In this document: positions 7,317 through 16,510 of the stretch, one piece after another
Layout of the letters: every line of letters begins with the position of its first letter
Position numbering within the stretch: the stretch's first letter is position 1
Assembly: GCA_963801715.1 (NCBI GenBank)
Contig: CAWDGB010000022.1
Coordinates: 1-64,000 of the forward strand
DNA length: 64,000 nt
Direction: 5' to 3'
DNA from: CAVVJA01 sp963801715
GTDB taxonomy: Bacteria; Actinomycetota; Actinomycetes; Mycobacteriales; Jatrophihabitantaceae
Translations under genes and position numbers: made by a program
The notes under the pieces: generated by a model
Seen by the model: only the letters and a program-made list of their open reading frames with translations
Told to the model about the DNA's origin: nothing
Databases searched by the model: none

Positions 7317-8525
7317 TCAGCTCGCCGGATCCGCCGTCGCCGACAGTCCCCGATCGGCCAGCCGCTTCAGGTAACCGGCCAGGTTTCGGCGCGTTTCCTC
7401 GACCGAATCGCCGCCGAACTTCTCGAGAACAGCATCGGCGACGACCAAGGCCACCATCGCTTCAGCCACTACCCCGGCGGCGGGCACGGCGCACACGTCC
7501 GACCGCTGGTTGATCGCCACGGCGGCCTCCCCCGAGGCCGTGTCCACGGTCGCGAGGGCCCGAGGCACGGTGGAGATCGGTTTCATGGCGGCCCTGACGC
7601 GCAGCACCTCGCCCGTCGTCATTCCGCCCTCGGTGCCGCCGGACCGGCCGGTGACCCGGCGTATCGCGCCGTCCGCCCGCACGATCTCGTCGTGGGCCTG
7701 CGAGCCCCGCATCCGGGCCAGCTCGAACCCGTCGCCGACCTCGACTCCCTTGATGGCCTGGATGCTCATAAGGGCACCGGCCAGCCGGGCATCGAGGCGC
7801 CGGTCGCCCTGGACATGGCTGCCCAAGCCCGGCGGCAGACCGTAGACGAGGACCTCGACGACTCCGCCGAGCGTGTCACCGGCTTTCCGGGTCGCGTCGA
7901 TCTCGGCCACCATGGCCGCGCTCGCCGTCTCGTCCGCGCATCGGACCGGAGAGGCGTCGACGCGCAGTTCGTCGCCAGGAGCCGGGGCGATGCCGGAAGG
8001 CGCGCTGACCCCGCCGATGGCCACGACATGGCTCAGCACTTCGGCTCCGACGACCTGCCTGAGGAATGCCCGAGCGACGGCACCCAGAGCCACCCGCGCC
8101 GCGGTTTCCCGCGCGCTCGCGCGTTCCAGCACGGGGCGCGCGTCGGCAACGTCGTACTTCTGCATTCCGGCGAGATCGGCGTGTCCGGGGCGGGGTCGGG
8201 TCAGTGGCGTGTTGCGCGTCTGTTCCGCGAGAACGGCCGGATCGACCGGATCAGCGGCCATGACCGTCTGCCATTTCGGCCACTCGGTGTTGCCGACCCG
8301 GACCGCAACAGGGCCACCGAGCGTCTGTCCGTGGCGCACACCGCCGGTCAGTTCCACCTCGTCGGCCTCGAAACTCATGCGCGAGCCACGCCCATAACCA
8401 AGTCGTCGCCGGGCGAGGTGGTCGGCCAGATCGCGGGTCGTGACCTGCACACCGGCCGGCAGGCCGTCCAGCACCGCAACGAGCGCGGGGCCATGGGATT
8501 CGCCAGCGGTCAGGTAGCGCAGCAC
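7317..8525 (-). CDS. aroC: chorismate synthase
   Basis: FMN-dependent lyase (402 aa) that makes chorismate from EPSP. The N-terminal LRYLTAGESHGPAL and central GGTEGGMTTGEVLRVRAAMKP blocks are family signatures, and length matches actinobacterial enzymes. It heads the aroC-aroK-aroB-aroQ run. The upstream neighbour is the prepilin peptidase 13 bp away on the same strand, so the operon may begin there or further upstream. Confidence 0.97.
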   Translation of the reverse strand: MLRYLTAGESHGPALVAVLDGLPAGVQVTTRDLADHLARRRLGYGRGSRMSFEADEVELTGGVRHGQTLGGPVAVRVGNTEWPKWQTVMAADPVDPAVLAEQTRNTPLTRPRPGHADLAGMQKYDVADARPVLERASARETAARVALGAVARAFLRQVVGAEVLSHVVAIGGVSAPSGIAPAPGDELRVDASPVRCADETASAAMVAEIDATRKAGDTLGGVVEVLVYGLPPGLGSHVQGDRRLDARLAGALMSIQAIKGVEVGDGFELARMRGSQAHDEIVRADGAIRRVTGRSGGTEGGMTTGEVLRVRAAMKPISTVPRALATVDTASGEAAVAINQRSDVCAVPAAGVVAEAMVALVVADAVLEKFGGDSVEETRRNLAGYLKRLADRGLSATADPAS

Positions 8526-8538
8526 ATCCGTCAGTCTC

Positions 8539-9210
8539 TCAGAACAGCGCGCTGCCGGCCGCGACGGTGAAGGCCCCAGCGATCAGCGCCGGCCCGAACG
8601 GAAGGCTGGTTCGCAGCGAGGCGCGCCCCGTCGCTACGAGCACAAGGGCGACAAGCGCGCCGACGACGAACCCGGCGAACAACCCGTAGGCGAGCTGCCC
8701 CCATCCCAGCCACCCAAGGTGCCCGCCGAGCAGGGCCCCGACCTTCACGTCGCCGAATCCGAGGCCGCCTCGGGCGAGGACCGCGGCGACGAACAGCGCA
8801 CTGAAGGCCGTGGCGGCGGCCAGCATCGCGCGCAGGAAGGCGGCACCGTCCGCGGTCGTGGCCGTGGCAGCGGCCAGCAGCACCGCGCCGATGACAGCGG
8901 CTGGCGCGACCAGGCGGTCCGGGAGCCGTCGGCGCTCGACGTCGACGACGACCAAGACGGCGCAGGTCAGCGCGAGGCATACGAACGCCGGCAACGGAGC
9001 CGCCCAGCCCGTGGCCAGCGCGCCGAGTACCGCCAGGATCGCCGTGATCGCGATCGTCGCGCCGACCCGGGCTCCAGCGGCCCGCTGGGCGTGCCACCAG
9101 CGAGGACGATCACGGTCCGGCGCGGTCCGGGTGAGCCCGGCCAGGTACGGCCCGGCGAGGACCGCGGCCATGATGGCAACGCCGACTGCCAGCGGTGTCC
9201 CGTCATGCAC
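8539..9210 (-). CDS. type IV prepilin peptidase-like aspartic protease (no methylase domain)
   Basis: Multi-pass membrane protein (223 aa). It has both catalytic aspartate motifs of A24 peptidases: VVVDVERRRLPD near residues 87-98 and GLGFGDVK near 149-156. The N-terminal cysteine-rich methylation domain of large PilD enzymes is missing, which is usual for actinobacterial versions next to aroC. These enzymes cleave leader peptides of type IV or Tad pilins. The GTG at 9210 was chosen because the first membrane segment starts there; the longer frame is hydrophilic and runs into the divergent mobA. Confidence 0.85.
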   Translation of the reverse strand: MHDGTPLAVGVAIMAAVLAGPYLAGLTRTAPDRDRPRWWHAQRAAGARVGATIAITAILAVLGALATGWAAPLPAFVCLALTCAVLVVVDVERRRLPDRLVAPAAVIGAVLLAAATATTADGAAFLRAMLAAATAFSALFVAAVLARGGLGFGDVKVGALLGGHLGWLGWGQLAYGLFAGFVVGALVALVLVATGRASLRTSLPFGPALIAGAFTVAAGSALF

Positions 9211-9267
9211 GAGCTGTGAGCCTAGGGGTACCAGAGCCTGCCCGGGACGGCCTGTGGACAGACGAAG

Positions 9268-9879
9268 ATGGGTGGCGTGATCCCGCCCTTCGACGCCGTC
9301 ATTCTCGCCGGTGGTGCCGCCACCCGGTTCGGCGGCGTCGACAAGCCGGGGCTCGATCTTGACGGCCGACCACTTTTGGCTCACGTTCTCGATGCGGTCG
9401 CCGCAGCGCAGCGCAGAGTGGTCGTTGGGCCGCCACGGGCAGCACCTCGCGGAGTGCTGCTTTGTCGGGAATCACCGCCGGGCGGAGGTCCGGTCGCGGC
9501 CTTGGCGGCCGGCATCGTGCACACGAGCGCGCCCTCGGTTGTGGTGCTCGCCGCCGACCTGCCATGGATCGGTCCAGCCGTGGTTCGCCTGCTCGCCGGC
9601 CTCGAGGGCGGCAAGGTCGAGGCTGCGCTCCTCGTCGACCGGGCCGGCCGGCTCAATCCGCTGGCCGCGGCCTGGCGGCGTTCGACCTTGCTTGCGGCGC
9701 TCGCGCGGGAGCCGCCCAGTGGTCGGGCCATGCGCCGGCTGCTCGATGGGGTGCCCCTCGTGCTCATCACGGACGAGGACGGCTGGAGCCTGGACTGCGA
9801 CACCCAGGCCGACCTCGACCGGGCCCGGACCTGGTTGGCCGCGGGTAGACGCCCGGGAGGATCCTGGCTCGATGCCTGA
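9268..9879 (+). CDS. mobA: molybdenum cofactor guanylyltransferase-like NTP transferase
   Basis: Protein of 203 aa with the nucleotidyltransferase signature LAGGAATRFGGVDKP at about residues 13-27, a glycine-rich CRESPPGGGPVAAL block and the metal-site segment VVLAADLPWI. MobA attaches GMP to molybdopterin to form the bis-MGD cofactor of formate dehydrogenase and nitrate reductase. Overlap with a DUF6457 gene and the nearby fdhD support a molybdenum-enzyme role. No molybdoenzyme gene is in the window. Related enzymes act on other cofactors, so substrate is inferred. Confidence 0.85.
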   Translation: MGGVIPPFDAVILAGGAATRFGGVDKPGLDLDGRPLLAHVLDAVAAAQRRVVVGPPRAAPRGVLLCRESPPGGGPVAALAAGIVHTSAPSVVVLAADLPWIGPAVVRLLAGLEGGKVEAALLVDRAGRLNPLAAAWRRSTLLAALAREPPSGRAMRRLLDGVPLVLITDEDGWSLDCDTQADLDRARTWLAAGRRPGGSWLDA

Positions 9880-10144
9880 TGTTATTGCCGACTGGATCGC
9901 CCGGCTCGCCGCCGCCCTGGATCTCGATGCCGGAGCGGTCGATCCCACCCTGGTGCTGGATGTGGCGCGAGAGGCGGCCCACGGTGTGTCCCGACCGGCG
10001 GCGCCGCTGACGACGTTCCTGATCGGACTGTCGGCGGGTGGCCGAGGGGGCGACCGGGCGGCTGTGGAGCATGCCGCCGGCATCGCCCGGCGTCTCGCCA
10101 CCGAACACCCACCGGCCACGCCGCCCCAGGCCGCCGACGGCTAG
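9872..10144 (+). CDS. DUF6457 family protein
   Basis: Small acidic helical protein (90 aa), starting MPDVIADWIARLAAAL and containing LDVAREAAHGVSRPAAPL, the conserved core of DUF6457. Function is unknown. The ATG at 9872 overlaps the mobA stop by 8 bp. Association with mobA is recurrent in actinobacteria, sometimes as a fusion, suggesting a role in molybdenum-cofactor work. It ends 3 bp from the fdhD stop on the other strand. Confidence 0.8.
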   Translation: MPDVIADWIARLAAALDLDAGAVDPTLVLDVAREAAHGVSRPAAPLTTFLIGLSAGGRGGDRAAVEHAAGIARRLATEHPPATPPQAADG

Positions 10145-10147
10145 GCG

Positions 10148-10942
10148 TCACTGCACGAGCTCGGCGCCGGCGTACAGGTTCAGGTGTCCGTTGCGTACCA
10201 GCCCGGCAAGCAGCAGGCCGTGGGTTCGGCACAGATCGACGGCCAAGCTCGACGGAGCGGAGACCGCGATGATGCCGGCGGCACCCGCCGCGACCGTCTT
10301 CTGCACGATCTCGAACGACACCCGCCCACTGACGACGATCAGGTGGTCGGTGAGCGGCAACCGCCCGCTGAGCAGGGCCCAACCGACGATCTTGTCGACC
10401 GCGTTGTGCCGGCCGATGTCCTCGCGGACCGCGAGCACCGTGCCGTCCGCGCGGGCGGTGGCCGCCGCGTGGACACTTCCGGTTCGGGCGAACAGCCGCT
10501 GCTGCCCCCGCATGGCGGGCGGCAGTTCGGCCAGCACCTCCGCGCTCACGTGGAAGCCAGGCGACGACGGCGCCGCGGTGGACAGCAGGTCGAGGTCGAT
10601 CAGGTCGGCGCTGCACACCCCACATGCCGACGAGGTGAGGAAGGCCCGCGGACGAGGCGGGTCAACGTCTTCGCGGAGCCGGACGTCGATCCGATCGGTG
10701 TCGTCGTCCCGACAGGAACGCAGCTCGATCACGTCGTCTGCGGCGCGGACCCCTGACTCCGCGACCAGCCATCCCGCAGCGAGTTCCACATCGTGGCCTG
10801 GCGTACGCATGATCGTTGCGAGCGTCGGTCCGCCGTGAACGCCGAGGACAAGGGGCGCCTCGACCGCGAGATCGTCCGGCCCCGGCGTCATGCGGCTGGC
10901 GTCGACTCGAACAACCGCCCGCCGAGTGGTCATCACCGACAT
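10148..10942 (-). CDS. fdhD: formate dehydrogenase accessory sulfurtransferase FdhD
   Basis: Protein of 264 aa that moves sulfur from a cysteine desulfurase to the molybdenum cofactor of formate dehydrogenase. The reactive cysteine loop appears as TSSACGVCSADLID (about residues 104-117). Further family blocks are VREDIGRHNAVDKIVGWAL and VSGRVSFEIVQK. Two starts are possible, three codons apart. No fdh structural gene is present nearby. It is convergent with mobA-DUF6457. Confidence 0.93.
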   Translation of the reverse strand: MSVMTTRRAVVRVDASRMTPGPDDLAVEAPLVLGVHGGPTLATIMRTPGHDVELAAGWLVAESGVRAADDVIELRSCRDDDTDRIDVRLREDVDPPRPRAFLTSSACGVCSADLIDLDLLSTAAPSSPGFHVSAEVLAELPPAMRGQQRLFARTGSVHAAATARADGTVLAVREDIGRHNAVDKIVGWALLSGRLPLTDHLIVVSGRVSFEIVQKTVAAGAAGIIAVSAPSSLAVDLCRTHGLLLAGLVRNGHLNLYAGAELVQ

Positions 10943-10958
10943 GCTGGCCTCCGTGATC

Positions 10959-11807
10959 TCAGGGTAGGTGAGTCGACAGGGATAGCGCGGTGCGCATGGC
11001 CTCGACGGGCGCTGGCCGGTTGGTCATCAGCCGGACCTGCTCGGCCGCCAGGTGCAACAGCATCACGTGGCCGCCGATGGCCAGGCCACCGCTTCGGCGG
11101 ATGCCTTCCGCCAACGCGGTCGGCCAGGGCTGATAGACAACGTCGAGCAGCGTCACCCCGCGCGGCCACAGCACGGTGGCCAGCGAATCGGCCGCTCCAG
11201 CGGGCAGCGTCGAGATGATCAGGTCGACGGAGCGTAGGACGTCGACGGCGTCGAGGCGGCGCACGTCGATCCGCACATCCGCTCGTTCGGCCGTGGCCCG
11301 CAACTGCCCGGTCCGAGCCGGATCGCGTACCAAGACCAGACAGCTCGCCACGCCCAACTCTCGCAGCGCCACCAGGCCGGCCGAGGCGGTTCCACCGGCG
11401 CCGAGCATCGCCACCGAGGACGGTGACACCTCGTGCTCGGCGAGGGCGCCGAGGATGCCGGCGACGTCGGTGTTGTCCGCCCGCCAACTCCCCGATCCCA
11501 TCGGCAGCAGCGTGTTCGCCGCGCCGGCTTGGGACGCGCGTTCCCCTGCCGCCGCCGCCAGGTCGAGCGCCGCTCGCTTCAACGGCATCGTGCAGGAGAA
11601 TCCAGCCCAGTCCGGTCCAGCGGCGGCAAGGACGACGGGTAGTTCGCTGACCCCGCAGTCGATAGCGGCATACCGCCACGGGAGGCCGAGCGCCTGGTAG
11701 GCCGCGTTGTGCAGCGCCGGGGAGAGCGAGTGGGCGATGGGCCGACCTAGCACGGCCGCGCGAGTGACTTCCGGCTTGCTCGCGGGCTCGGAAGTGATCA
11801 GCCGCAT
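10959..11807 (-). CDS. aroE: shikimate dehydrogenase (NADP+)
   Basis: Reduces 3-dehydroshikimate to shikimate. The shikimate-binding block GRPIAHSLSPALHNAAY is near residues 21-37, the Lys-containing SCTMPLKRAALDL follows, and the Rossmann loop is MLGAGGTASAGL. The ATG at 11807 (282 aa) is preferred to one seven codons upstream because it gives a 10-bp overlap with mltG and a normal N-terminus. MPLK replaces the more usual NVTIPHK-type text but keeps the catalytic lysine. It lies apart from the other aro genes, in the mltG-ruvX-alaS operon. Confidence 0.94.
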   Translation of the reverse strand: MRLITSEPASKPEVTRAAVLGRPIAHSLSPALHNAAYQALGLPWRYAAIDCGVSELPVVLAAAGPDWAGFSCTMPLKRAALDLAAAAGERASQAGAANTLLPMGSGSWRADNTDVAGILGALAEHEVSPSSVAMLGAGGTASAGLVALRELGVASCLVLVRDPARTGQLRATAERADVRIDVRRLDAVDVLRSVDLIISTLPAGAADSLATVLWPRGVTLLDVVYQPWPTALAEGIRRSGGLAIGGHVMLLHLAAEQVRLMTNRPAPVEAMRTALSLSTHLP

Positions 11808-13051
11808 CCCCAGTGGTTGGCCTGGCACCTCGCCACCGCTTTGGCGAAGTCCGTGTCACTGGCCGTGAAGTACAGATGTCCGGCAGCGTCGCCGTTCACG
11901 TAGTAGATCCACTTACCGGGAGCCGGATGGATCGCTGCGGACATCGCGGCCGAACCCGGGTTGCTGATCGGGGTCGGCGGCAGCCCCTTGTGGGCGTAGG
12001 TGTTGTACGGCGAGTTGACCTTGGAGTAGTCCTGCTTGGACGGATCCAGGCCGGCCACGATCGCACCGTAAATGCTCGACGCGTCGACCTTGAGCGGGTC
12101 GCCTGCGGCGAGCCGGTTGTAGATCACCCGGGCGACCTTGGCCTGGTCGTCAGGGAACTTCGCCTCGCGCTCGATCATGGATGCGACGATCAACGCCTGG
12201 TAGGGCGAGGTGCCCAGCGCCTTGGCTCCCAGCGAGAACTGCGCGTCCCGGTCGGCGCGGGTGAACGCGGCGATCATCACCTGCAGGGCGTCCGTGGGCG
12301 ATGACCCGGGATCGAAGTTGTAGGTGGCTGGGAACAGGAATCCTTCGGCCGAGGTGATCGGACCGCCACCGGGCAAGGTGTACGCGGCGGGTAGTCCGAG
12401 ATTGGCGATATCGCCGGCCGCGGCTTGCACCTGTGTCGTCGGCACGCCGAGGACGCCGGCCACCTTGGTCACTGTGTCGCGCTCGGTTGTGCCCTCGGGC
12501 AGCGACACGCTGAGCGCGGTTCGCGACGCAGGATCGAGCATCAGCGTGAGGGCGCTGGCTGCCGACATGTGCGACCGCAGGGTGTAGATCCCAGGCTGGA
12601 GCAATCCGGAGTCGGCATTCTCCTGGGCGGCGTGGATGAAGGCCCGGCCAGTTCGTACTACCCCGGCCTTGGAGAGCGTCGCGCCGATTTGGGCTGCCCC
12701 TTCGCCGGAGTGCACTTCGACCCGCACCGTGCCCGTACCGGATCCGGACCAGTCATCCGGCGCGAGCCGGCTCGTGACGAACGGTTTGACCACGAACCAG
12801 CCGGTCAGGCCTACCGCCGCCACGATGAGCGCAACGAGGACGATGAGTACCCGTCGGCCGCGGCGCTGGCGCTGCCGTCGGCGCTGCTCGGCTCGGTGGC
12901 GCTGAAGGACCGGATGCGAACCTTCCGCCGCGCGCAGCGTCGGGTAGCGCTCGTGATAGGAGGTGACGTAGTGGTCATGGTCGTCTTGACCGAACAGCAA
13001 GCCGTGTGGGTCGACTGTCTCGAGCGAGTCGCGATACTCGTGGCTCACCAC
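11798..13051 (-). CDS. mltG: endolytic murein transglycosylase MltG
   Basis: Membrane-anchored lytic transglycosylase that cuts nascent glycan strands (417 aa from the chosen start). After about 75 basic residues comes one transmembrane helix (VLIVLVALIVAAVGLTGWFV), then the extracytoplasmic YceG domain with ASMIEREAKFPDDQAKVARV and the catalytic Glu, and the C-terminal NPGSAAMSAAIHPAPG block. The GTG at 13051 was chosen because GAGGAGG (13067-13061) lies nine bases upstream. A TTG at 13084, touching ruvX, is the alternative. The alaS-ruvX-mltG-aroE order is conserved in actinobacteria. Confidence 0.93.
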   Translation of the reverse strand: MVSHEYRDSLETVDPHGLLFGQDDHDHYVTSYHERYPTLRAAEGSHPVLQRHRAEQRRRQRQRRGRRVLIVLVALIVAAVGLTGWFVVKPFVTSRLAPDDWSGSGTGTVRVEVHSGEGAAQIGATLSKAGVVRTGRAFIHAAQENADSGLLQPGIYTLRSHMSAASALTLMLDPASRTALSVSLPEGTTERDTVTKVAGVLGVPTTQVQAAAGDIANLGLPAAYTLPGGGPITSAEGFLFPATYNFDPGSSPTDALQVMIAAFTRADRDAQFSLGAKALGTSPYQALIVASMIEREAKFPDDQAKVARVIYNRLAAGDPLKVDASSIYGAIVAGLDPSKQDYSKVNSPYNTYAHKGLPPTPISNPGSAAMSAAIHPAPGKWIYYVNGDAAGHLYFTASDTDFAKAVARCQANHWGCG

Positions 13052-13084
13052 GCGGCGGTACCTCCTCGACGCCCGGTCGGGCAA

Positions 13085-13573
13085 TTATCGCTCCGGCAAC
13101 TCACCAGCGGCTTTTTCCGCCGGGCGGGAGTCCAGCCAGCGCTGCAGTAGCACGACGGCGGCCGCCTGGTCCACGACCGCTCGCCTGGCCCTCCCTCGAA
13201 CCCCGCGCTCGCTGAGCGTACGCGTTGCCGAGACCGTCGTGAGCCGTTCATCCACCAGCACGACGGAAATCTCTGGAACGTGTTGTCGTAATTTATCGGC
13301 ATATGTCCGGGCTTGTTGGGCGGCTTGGCCCGCTCGTCCGGCCAATGTCACCGGGTCGCCAACGACAACCCCGACCGCGTCGAATTCGCCTACCAAGTCG
13401 GCGAGCTCGACCAGGTCACGCCCACCATCGGCATCGCGGGTGAGCGTGACCAGAGGCGTGGCGAGCACCCCTGCCGGATCACTACGGGCGACACCGACCC
13501 GCACTGTGCCAACGTCCACGCCGAGCCACACGCCCCGCGGATATCTGGAGGGCTCGTCAGGCGTGATCGGCAA
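13085..13573 (-). CDS. ruvX: Holliday junction resolvase-like / pre-16S rRNA nuclease RuvX (YqgF)
   Basis: RNase H-fold protein (162 aa). N-terminal WLGVDVGTVRVGVARSDP carries the first catalytic Asp, and VVLVDERLTTVSATRTL and VDQAAAVVLLQRWLD contain the later acidic residues. YqgF proteins mature the 16S rRNA 5' end and may also act on DNA junctions. It overlaps the alaS stop by 17 bp and is followed by mltG. Confidence 0.93.
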   Translation of the reverse strand: MPITPDEPSRYPRGVWLGVDVGTVRVGVARSDPAGVLATPLVTLTRDADGGRDLVELADLVGEFDAVGVVVGDPVTLAGRAGQAAQQARTYADKLRQHVPEISVVLVDERLTTVSATRTLSERGVRGRARRAVVDQAAAVVLLQRWLDSRPAEKAAGELPER

Positions 13574-16262
13574 GATAGGCCCTCGCCGCGCGCAGCGCCT
13601 CGGGCAGACGGGACGCGTCGCCGCCCGCTCCCTGCGCTACGTCCGGTTTGCCACCACCGCGAGCGCCGATGATCGGGGCGAACACCTTGACCAGATCGCC
13701 CGCCCCGAGACCGATGGCCCGACCTCGCTCGTTCACCGCGGCGACGAACGCGACTGCGCCGTTGGCGCCGTCCGCCCGCGAGGCAAGCAACACGACTCCC
13801 GGATCGTTGGCCGGCAGCCGGCCGCGCACGTCTTGCGCCAGCCCGCGCAGGTCGTTGCCCGCGACACCCGTCGGTGCTTCGGCCACCACAGCGCGAGCGC
13901 GCCCAATCTGCTCCGCGGCCGCCGCGAGCGGACCGGCGCTCGCAAGCACCTGGGCGACTCGCAACGATGCTAGTTCCCGCTCGGCCGAGCGCAGCCGGTC
14001 GACCATGGCCGCCACCCGATCCGGCAACTCGGCCGGCTTGGCCTTCAAGGTCTCGGTCAGCTGCGACACGATCGCCCGCTCCGTGGCGAGATAGCGCATT
14101 GCCTCCAGGCCGACGTACGCCTCGACCCGGCGCACGCCGGATCCGATCGAAGACTCCCCGACGATCGTTACGGTGCCGATCTGGGAGGCCCGCTCGACGT
14201 GCGTGCCTCCGCACAACTCGCGCGACCATGGTCCGCCTATCTCCACGACGCGCACGGTCTGGTCGTACGTCTCGCCGAACAGCGCCAGGGCGCCAATCTC
14301 TCGGGCCTGCTCGAGCGGCATATATCTCACGGTGACGGGGAGATCACGCCGCAACGCCTGATTGGACACATCCTCGATGTCCGCCCGAGTGCGCGCGTCC
14401 AGCGCGTGTCCCCAGGCGAAGTCCAGGCGCAGGTAGCCCGGACGGTTGAGGGAACCACTCTGCAGTGCGGTCGGACCGAGCACCTGACGCAGCGCGGCGT
14501 GCACGACGTGCGTACCTGAATGCGCCTGGCGGGCAGACGTGCGCCACTCCGGATCGACCGACGCCAACGCCTCCGCGCCGACCACGACCTCACCGGTCTC
14601 GACAACACCCCGGTGCACGATCAGGCCCTTCACGGGCTTTTGCACGTCCGTGACCCTGATCCGCGCGTCACCCGCGGTGATCACACCCTGATCTGCGGTC
14701 TGGCCACCGGATTCGGCGTAGAAGGGGGTGCGGTCGAGCACGACCTCGACCGTTTCGCCCTCGCGAGCAGCCGGCACACCGATACCGTCACGAATCAAGC
14801 CGCGCACCGACGTCGGAGTGTCGATCTCGTCGTACCCGGTGAACGGCGTCTCCCCCACCGCGCGCAGCTCACGCAGCACGGAATCGCTCTCGACTCCCAC
14901 CTTGCGTGCCTGCGCGTCGGCCTTGGCCCGGGCTCGCTGCTCCGCCATAAGCGCTCGGAAGCCGGCCTCGTCGACCGACAGGCCCTGCTCCTGTGCCATT
15001 TCGAGCGTCAGGTCGATGGGAAACCCGTAGGTGTCATGCAGCTGGAACGCGGTCGACCCAGAGATCATCTTCTGATTGGCGGAACGCAACTGGCTGACCG
15101 CGTTGTCGAAGATCGTGGTGCCGGAGGCGACGGTGCGCGCGAACGTCTTCTCCTCGCCGTAGGCGATCATCGAGATCCGTTCGAACTCGTCGGCCAGCTC
15201 CGGATAGGACGGAGCCATGCATTCGAGGGCCACGGGCATCAGCAGCGGGAGCGCCGGCCGGTCATAGCCCAGCAGCCGCATCGAGCGGATCGCTCGCCGC
15301 AGAATCCGGCGCAGGACGTAGCCGCGGCCCTCGTTCGAGGGCGTCACGCCGTCGCCGATGAGCATCAGGGCGCTGCGCACGTGGTCCGCGATGACCCGCA
15401 GCCGCACATCGTCCGGATCGGACTCACTGGCGACGTGTCCGGATTTCGCGCCGTAGCGCACCCCGGTAGCCGCCGCGGCGGCGTCCAGGATCGGACGGGT
15501 CTCGTCGATCTCGTAGAGGTTGTCTACGCCCTGCATCAGGGTTGCCATCCGCTCGAGACCGAGGCCGGTATCGATGTTCTTGGCCGGCAGCTCGGCAAGG
15601 ATCTCGTAGTCGCCTTTCTTGGGCCCGGTCGACGCGCCCCGTTCGTACTGCATGAAGACGAGGTTCCAGTACTCCAGGTAGCGGTCCTCGTCGACGGAGG
15701 GGCCACCGTCCGGGCCGTACTCGGACCCGCGGTCGTAGAACAACTCGCTGCACGTGCCCGCCGGACCCGGGATACCCATGTCCCAGGTGTTGTCCTCTCT
15801 GCCGCGCCGCACGATCCGCTCGGGCGGCACGCCAATCTGATCGCGCCAGATCGCGAAGGCTTCGTCGTCGTCGAGGTACACGGTCGGCCAGATCCGCTCG
15901 GGGTCGAGTCCGTAGCCACCGTCCTCGAGCGAGTTCGTCGAAAGGTCCCACGCGAGCTGAATCGCGCCGGACTTGAAATAATCGCCGAAGCTGAAGTTCC
16001 CGCACATCTGGAAAAACGTTCCGTGCCGCGTGGTCTTGCCGACTTCCTCGATGTCCTGCGTGCGAATGCATTTTTGGACGCTCGTCGCGCGTCGCCAGGG
16101 CGGCTTGAGCTGTCCCACGAAGTACGGGACGAACTGCACCATGCCGGCATTGACGAACAGCAGATTCGGATCCTCGTACGGCAGCGGAACGCTCGGCACG
16201 ACGACGTGCCCGGCGGCTTCGAAGTGCGCGAGAAACCGTCGGCGGATCTCAGCGGATCTCAT
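13557..16262 (-). CDS. alaS: alanine-tRNA ligase
   Basis: Class II synthetase (901 aa). The N-terminal catalytic core begins RSAEIRRRFLAHFEAAGH. The editing domain has zinc ligands in AHSGTHVVHAAL and in ELCGGTHVERA, and the C-terminal oligomerisation domain ends GGGKPDVAQGAGGDASRLPEAL, all typical. The ATG at 16262 overlaps the DUF6167 stop (ATGA). A longer frame reaching 16598 is a shadow across the two upstream genes. The reading frame is intact, unlike aspS. Confidence 0.97.
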   Translation of the reverse strand: MRSAEIRRRFLAHFEAAGHVVVPSVPLPYEDPNLLFVNAGMVQFVPYFVGQLKPPWRRATSVQKCIRTQDIEEVGKTTRHGTFFQMCGNFSFGDYFKSGAIQLAWDLSTNSLEDGGYGLDPERIWPTVYLDDDEAFAIWRDQIGVPPERIVRRGREDNTWDMGIPGPAGTCSELFYDRGSEYGPDGGPSVDEDRYLEYWNLVFMQYERGASTGPKKGDYEILAELPAKNIDTGLGLERMATLMQGVDNLYEIDETRPILDAAAAATGVRYGAKSGHVASESDPDDVRLRVIADHVRSALMLIGDGVTPSNEGRGYVLRRILRRAIRSMRLLGYDRPALPLLMPVALECMAPSYPELADEFERISMIAYGEEKTFARTVASGTTIFDNAVSQLRSANQKMISGSTAFQLHDTYGFPIDLTLEMAQEQGLSVDEAGFRALMAEQRARAKADAQARKVGVESDSVLRELRAVGETPFTGYDEIDTPTSVRGLIRDGIGVPAAREGETVEVVLDRTPFYAESGGQTADQGVITAGDARIRVTDVQKPVKGLIVHRGVVETGEVVVGAEALASVDPEWRTSARQAHSGTHVVHAALRQVLGPTALQSGSLNRPGYLRLDFAWGHALDARTRADIEDVSNQALRRDLPVTVRYMPLEQAREIGALALFGETYDQTVRVVEIGGPWSRELCGGTHVERASQIGTVTIVGESSIGSGVRRVEAYVGLEAMRYLATERAIVSQLTETLKAKPAELPDRVAAMVDRLRSAERELASLRVAQVLASAGPLAAAAEQIGRARAVVAEAPTGVAGNDLRGLAQDVRGRLPANDPGVVLLASRADGANGAVAFVAAVNERGRAIGLGAGDLVKVFAPIIGARGGGKPDVAQGAGGDASRLPEALRAARAYLADHA

Positions 16263-16510
16263 GTCGGTTCCCGTTGCCCCAAGTCGCCGTCGAGTCCGGC
16301 GCCCGCTCGCAGCGTGGCCTCGCGTTGTTGCATCGCGGTCCGGACATCGGCCGCGAAGTCGCTCAGCGAATCGGCTATCTCGTCGACCCCGGCCGCGAAG
16401 CTGGCCGCGATACCGGATGGCCGCATTCGTTCCGCGATCCGGCTGAGCTTGCGAACCACCAAGGCGCCGATGGTCACCCCCATGCTCAGCCAGAACAGGC
16501 GTCGAATCAC
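16259..16510 (-). CDS. DUF6167 family protein
   Basis: Small protein (83 aa) with an N-terminal hydrophobic segment (LFWLSMGVTIGALVV) and an amphipathic helix, FAAGVDEIADSLSDFAADVR. It sits between DUF948 and alaS with 4-bp overlaps on both sides, the same place as in Streptomyces. Function is unknown. Membrane association at the cell envelope is inferred. Confidence 0.85.
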   Translation of the reverse strand: MIRRLFWLSMGVTIGALVVRKLSRIAERMRPSGIAASFAAGVDEIADSLSDFAADVRTAMQQREATLRAGAGLDGDLGQREPT

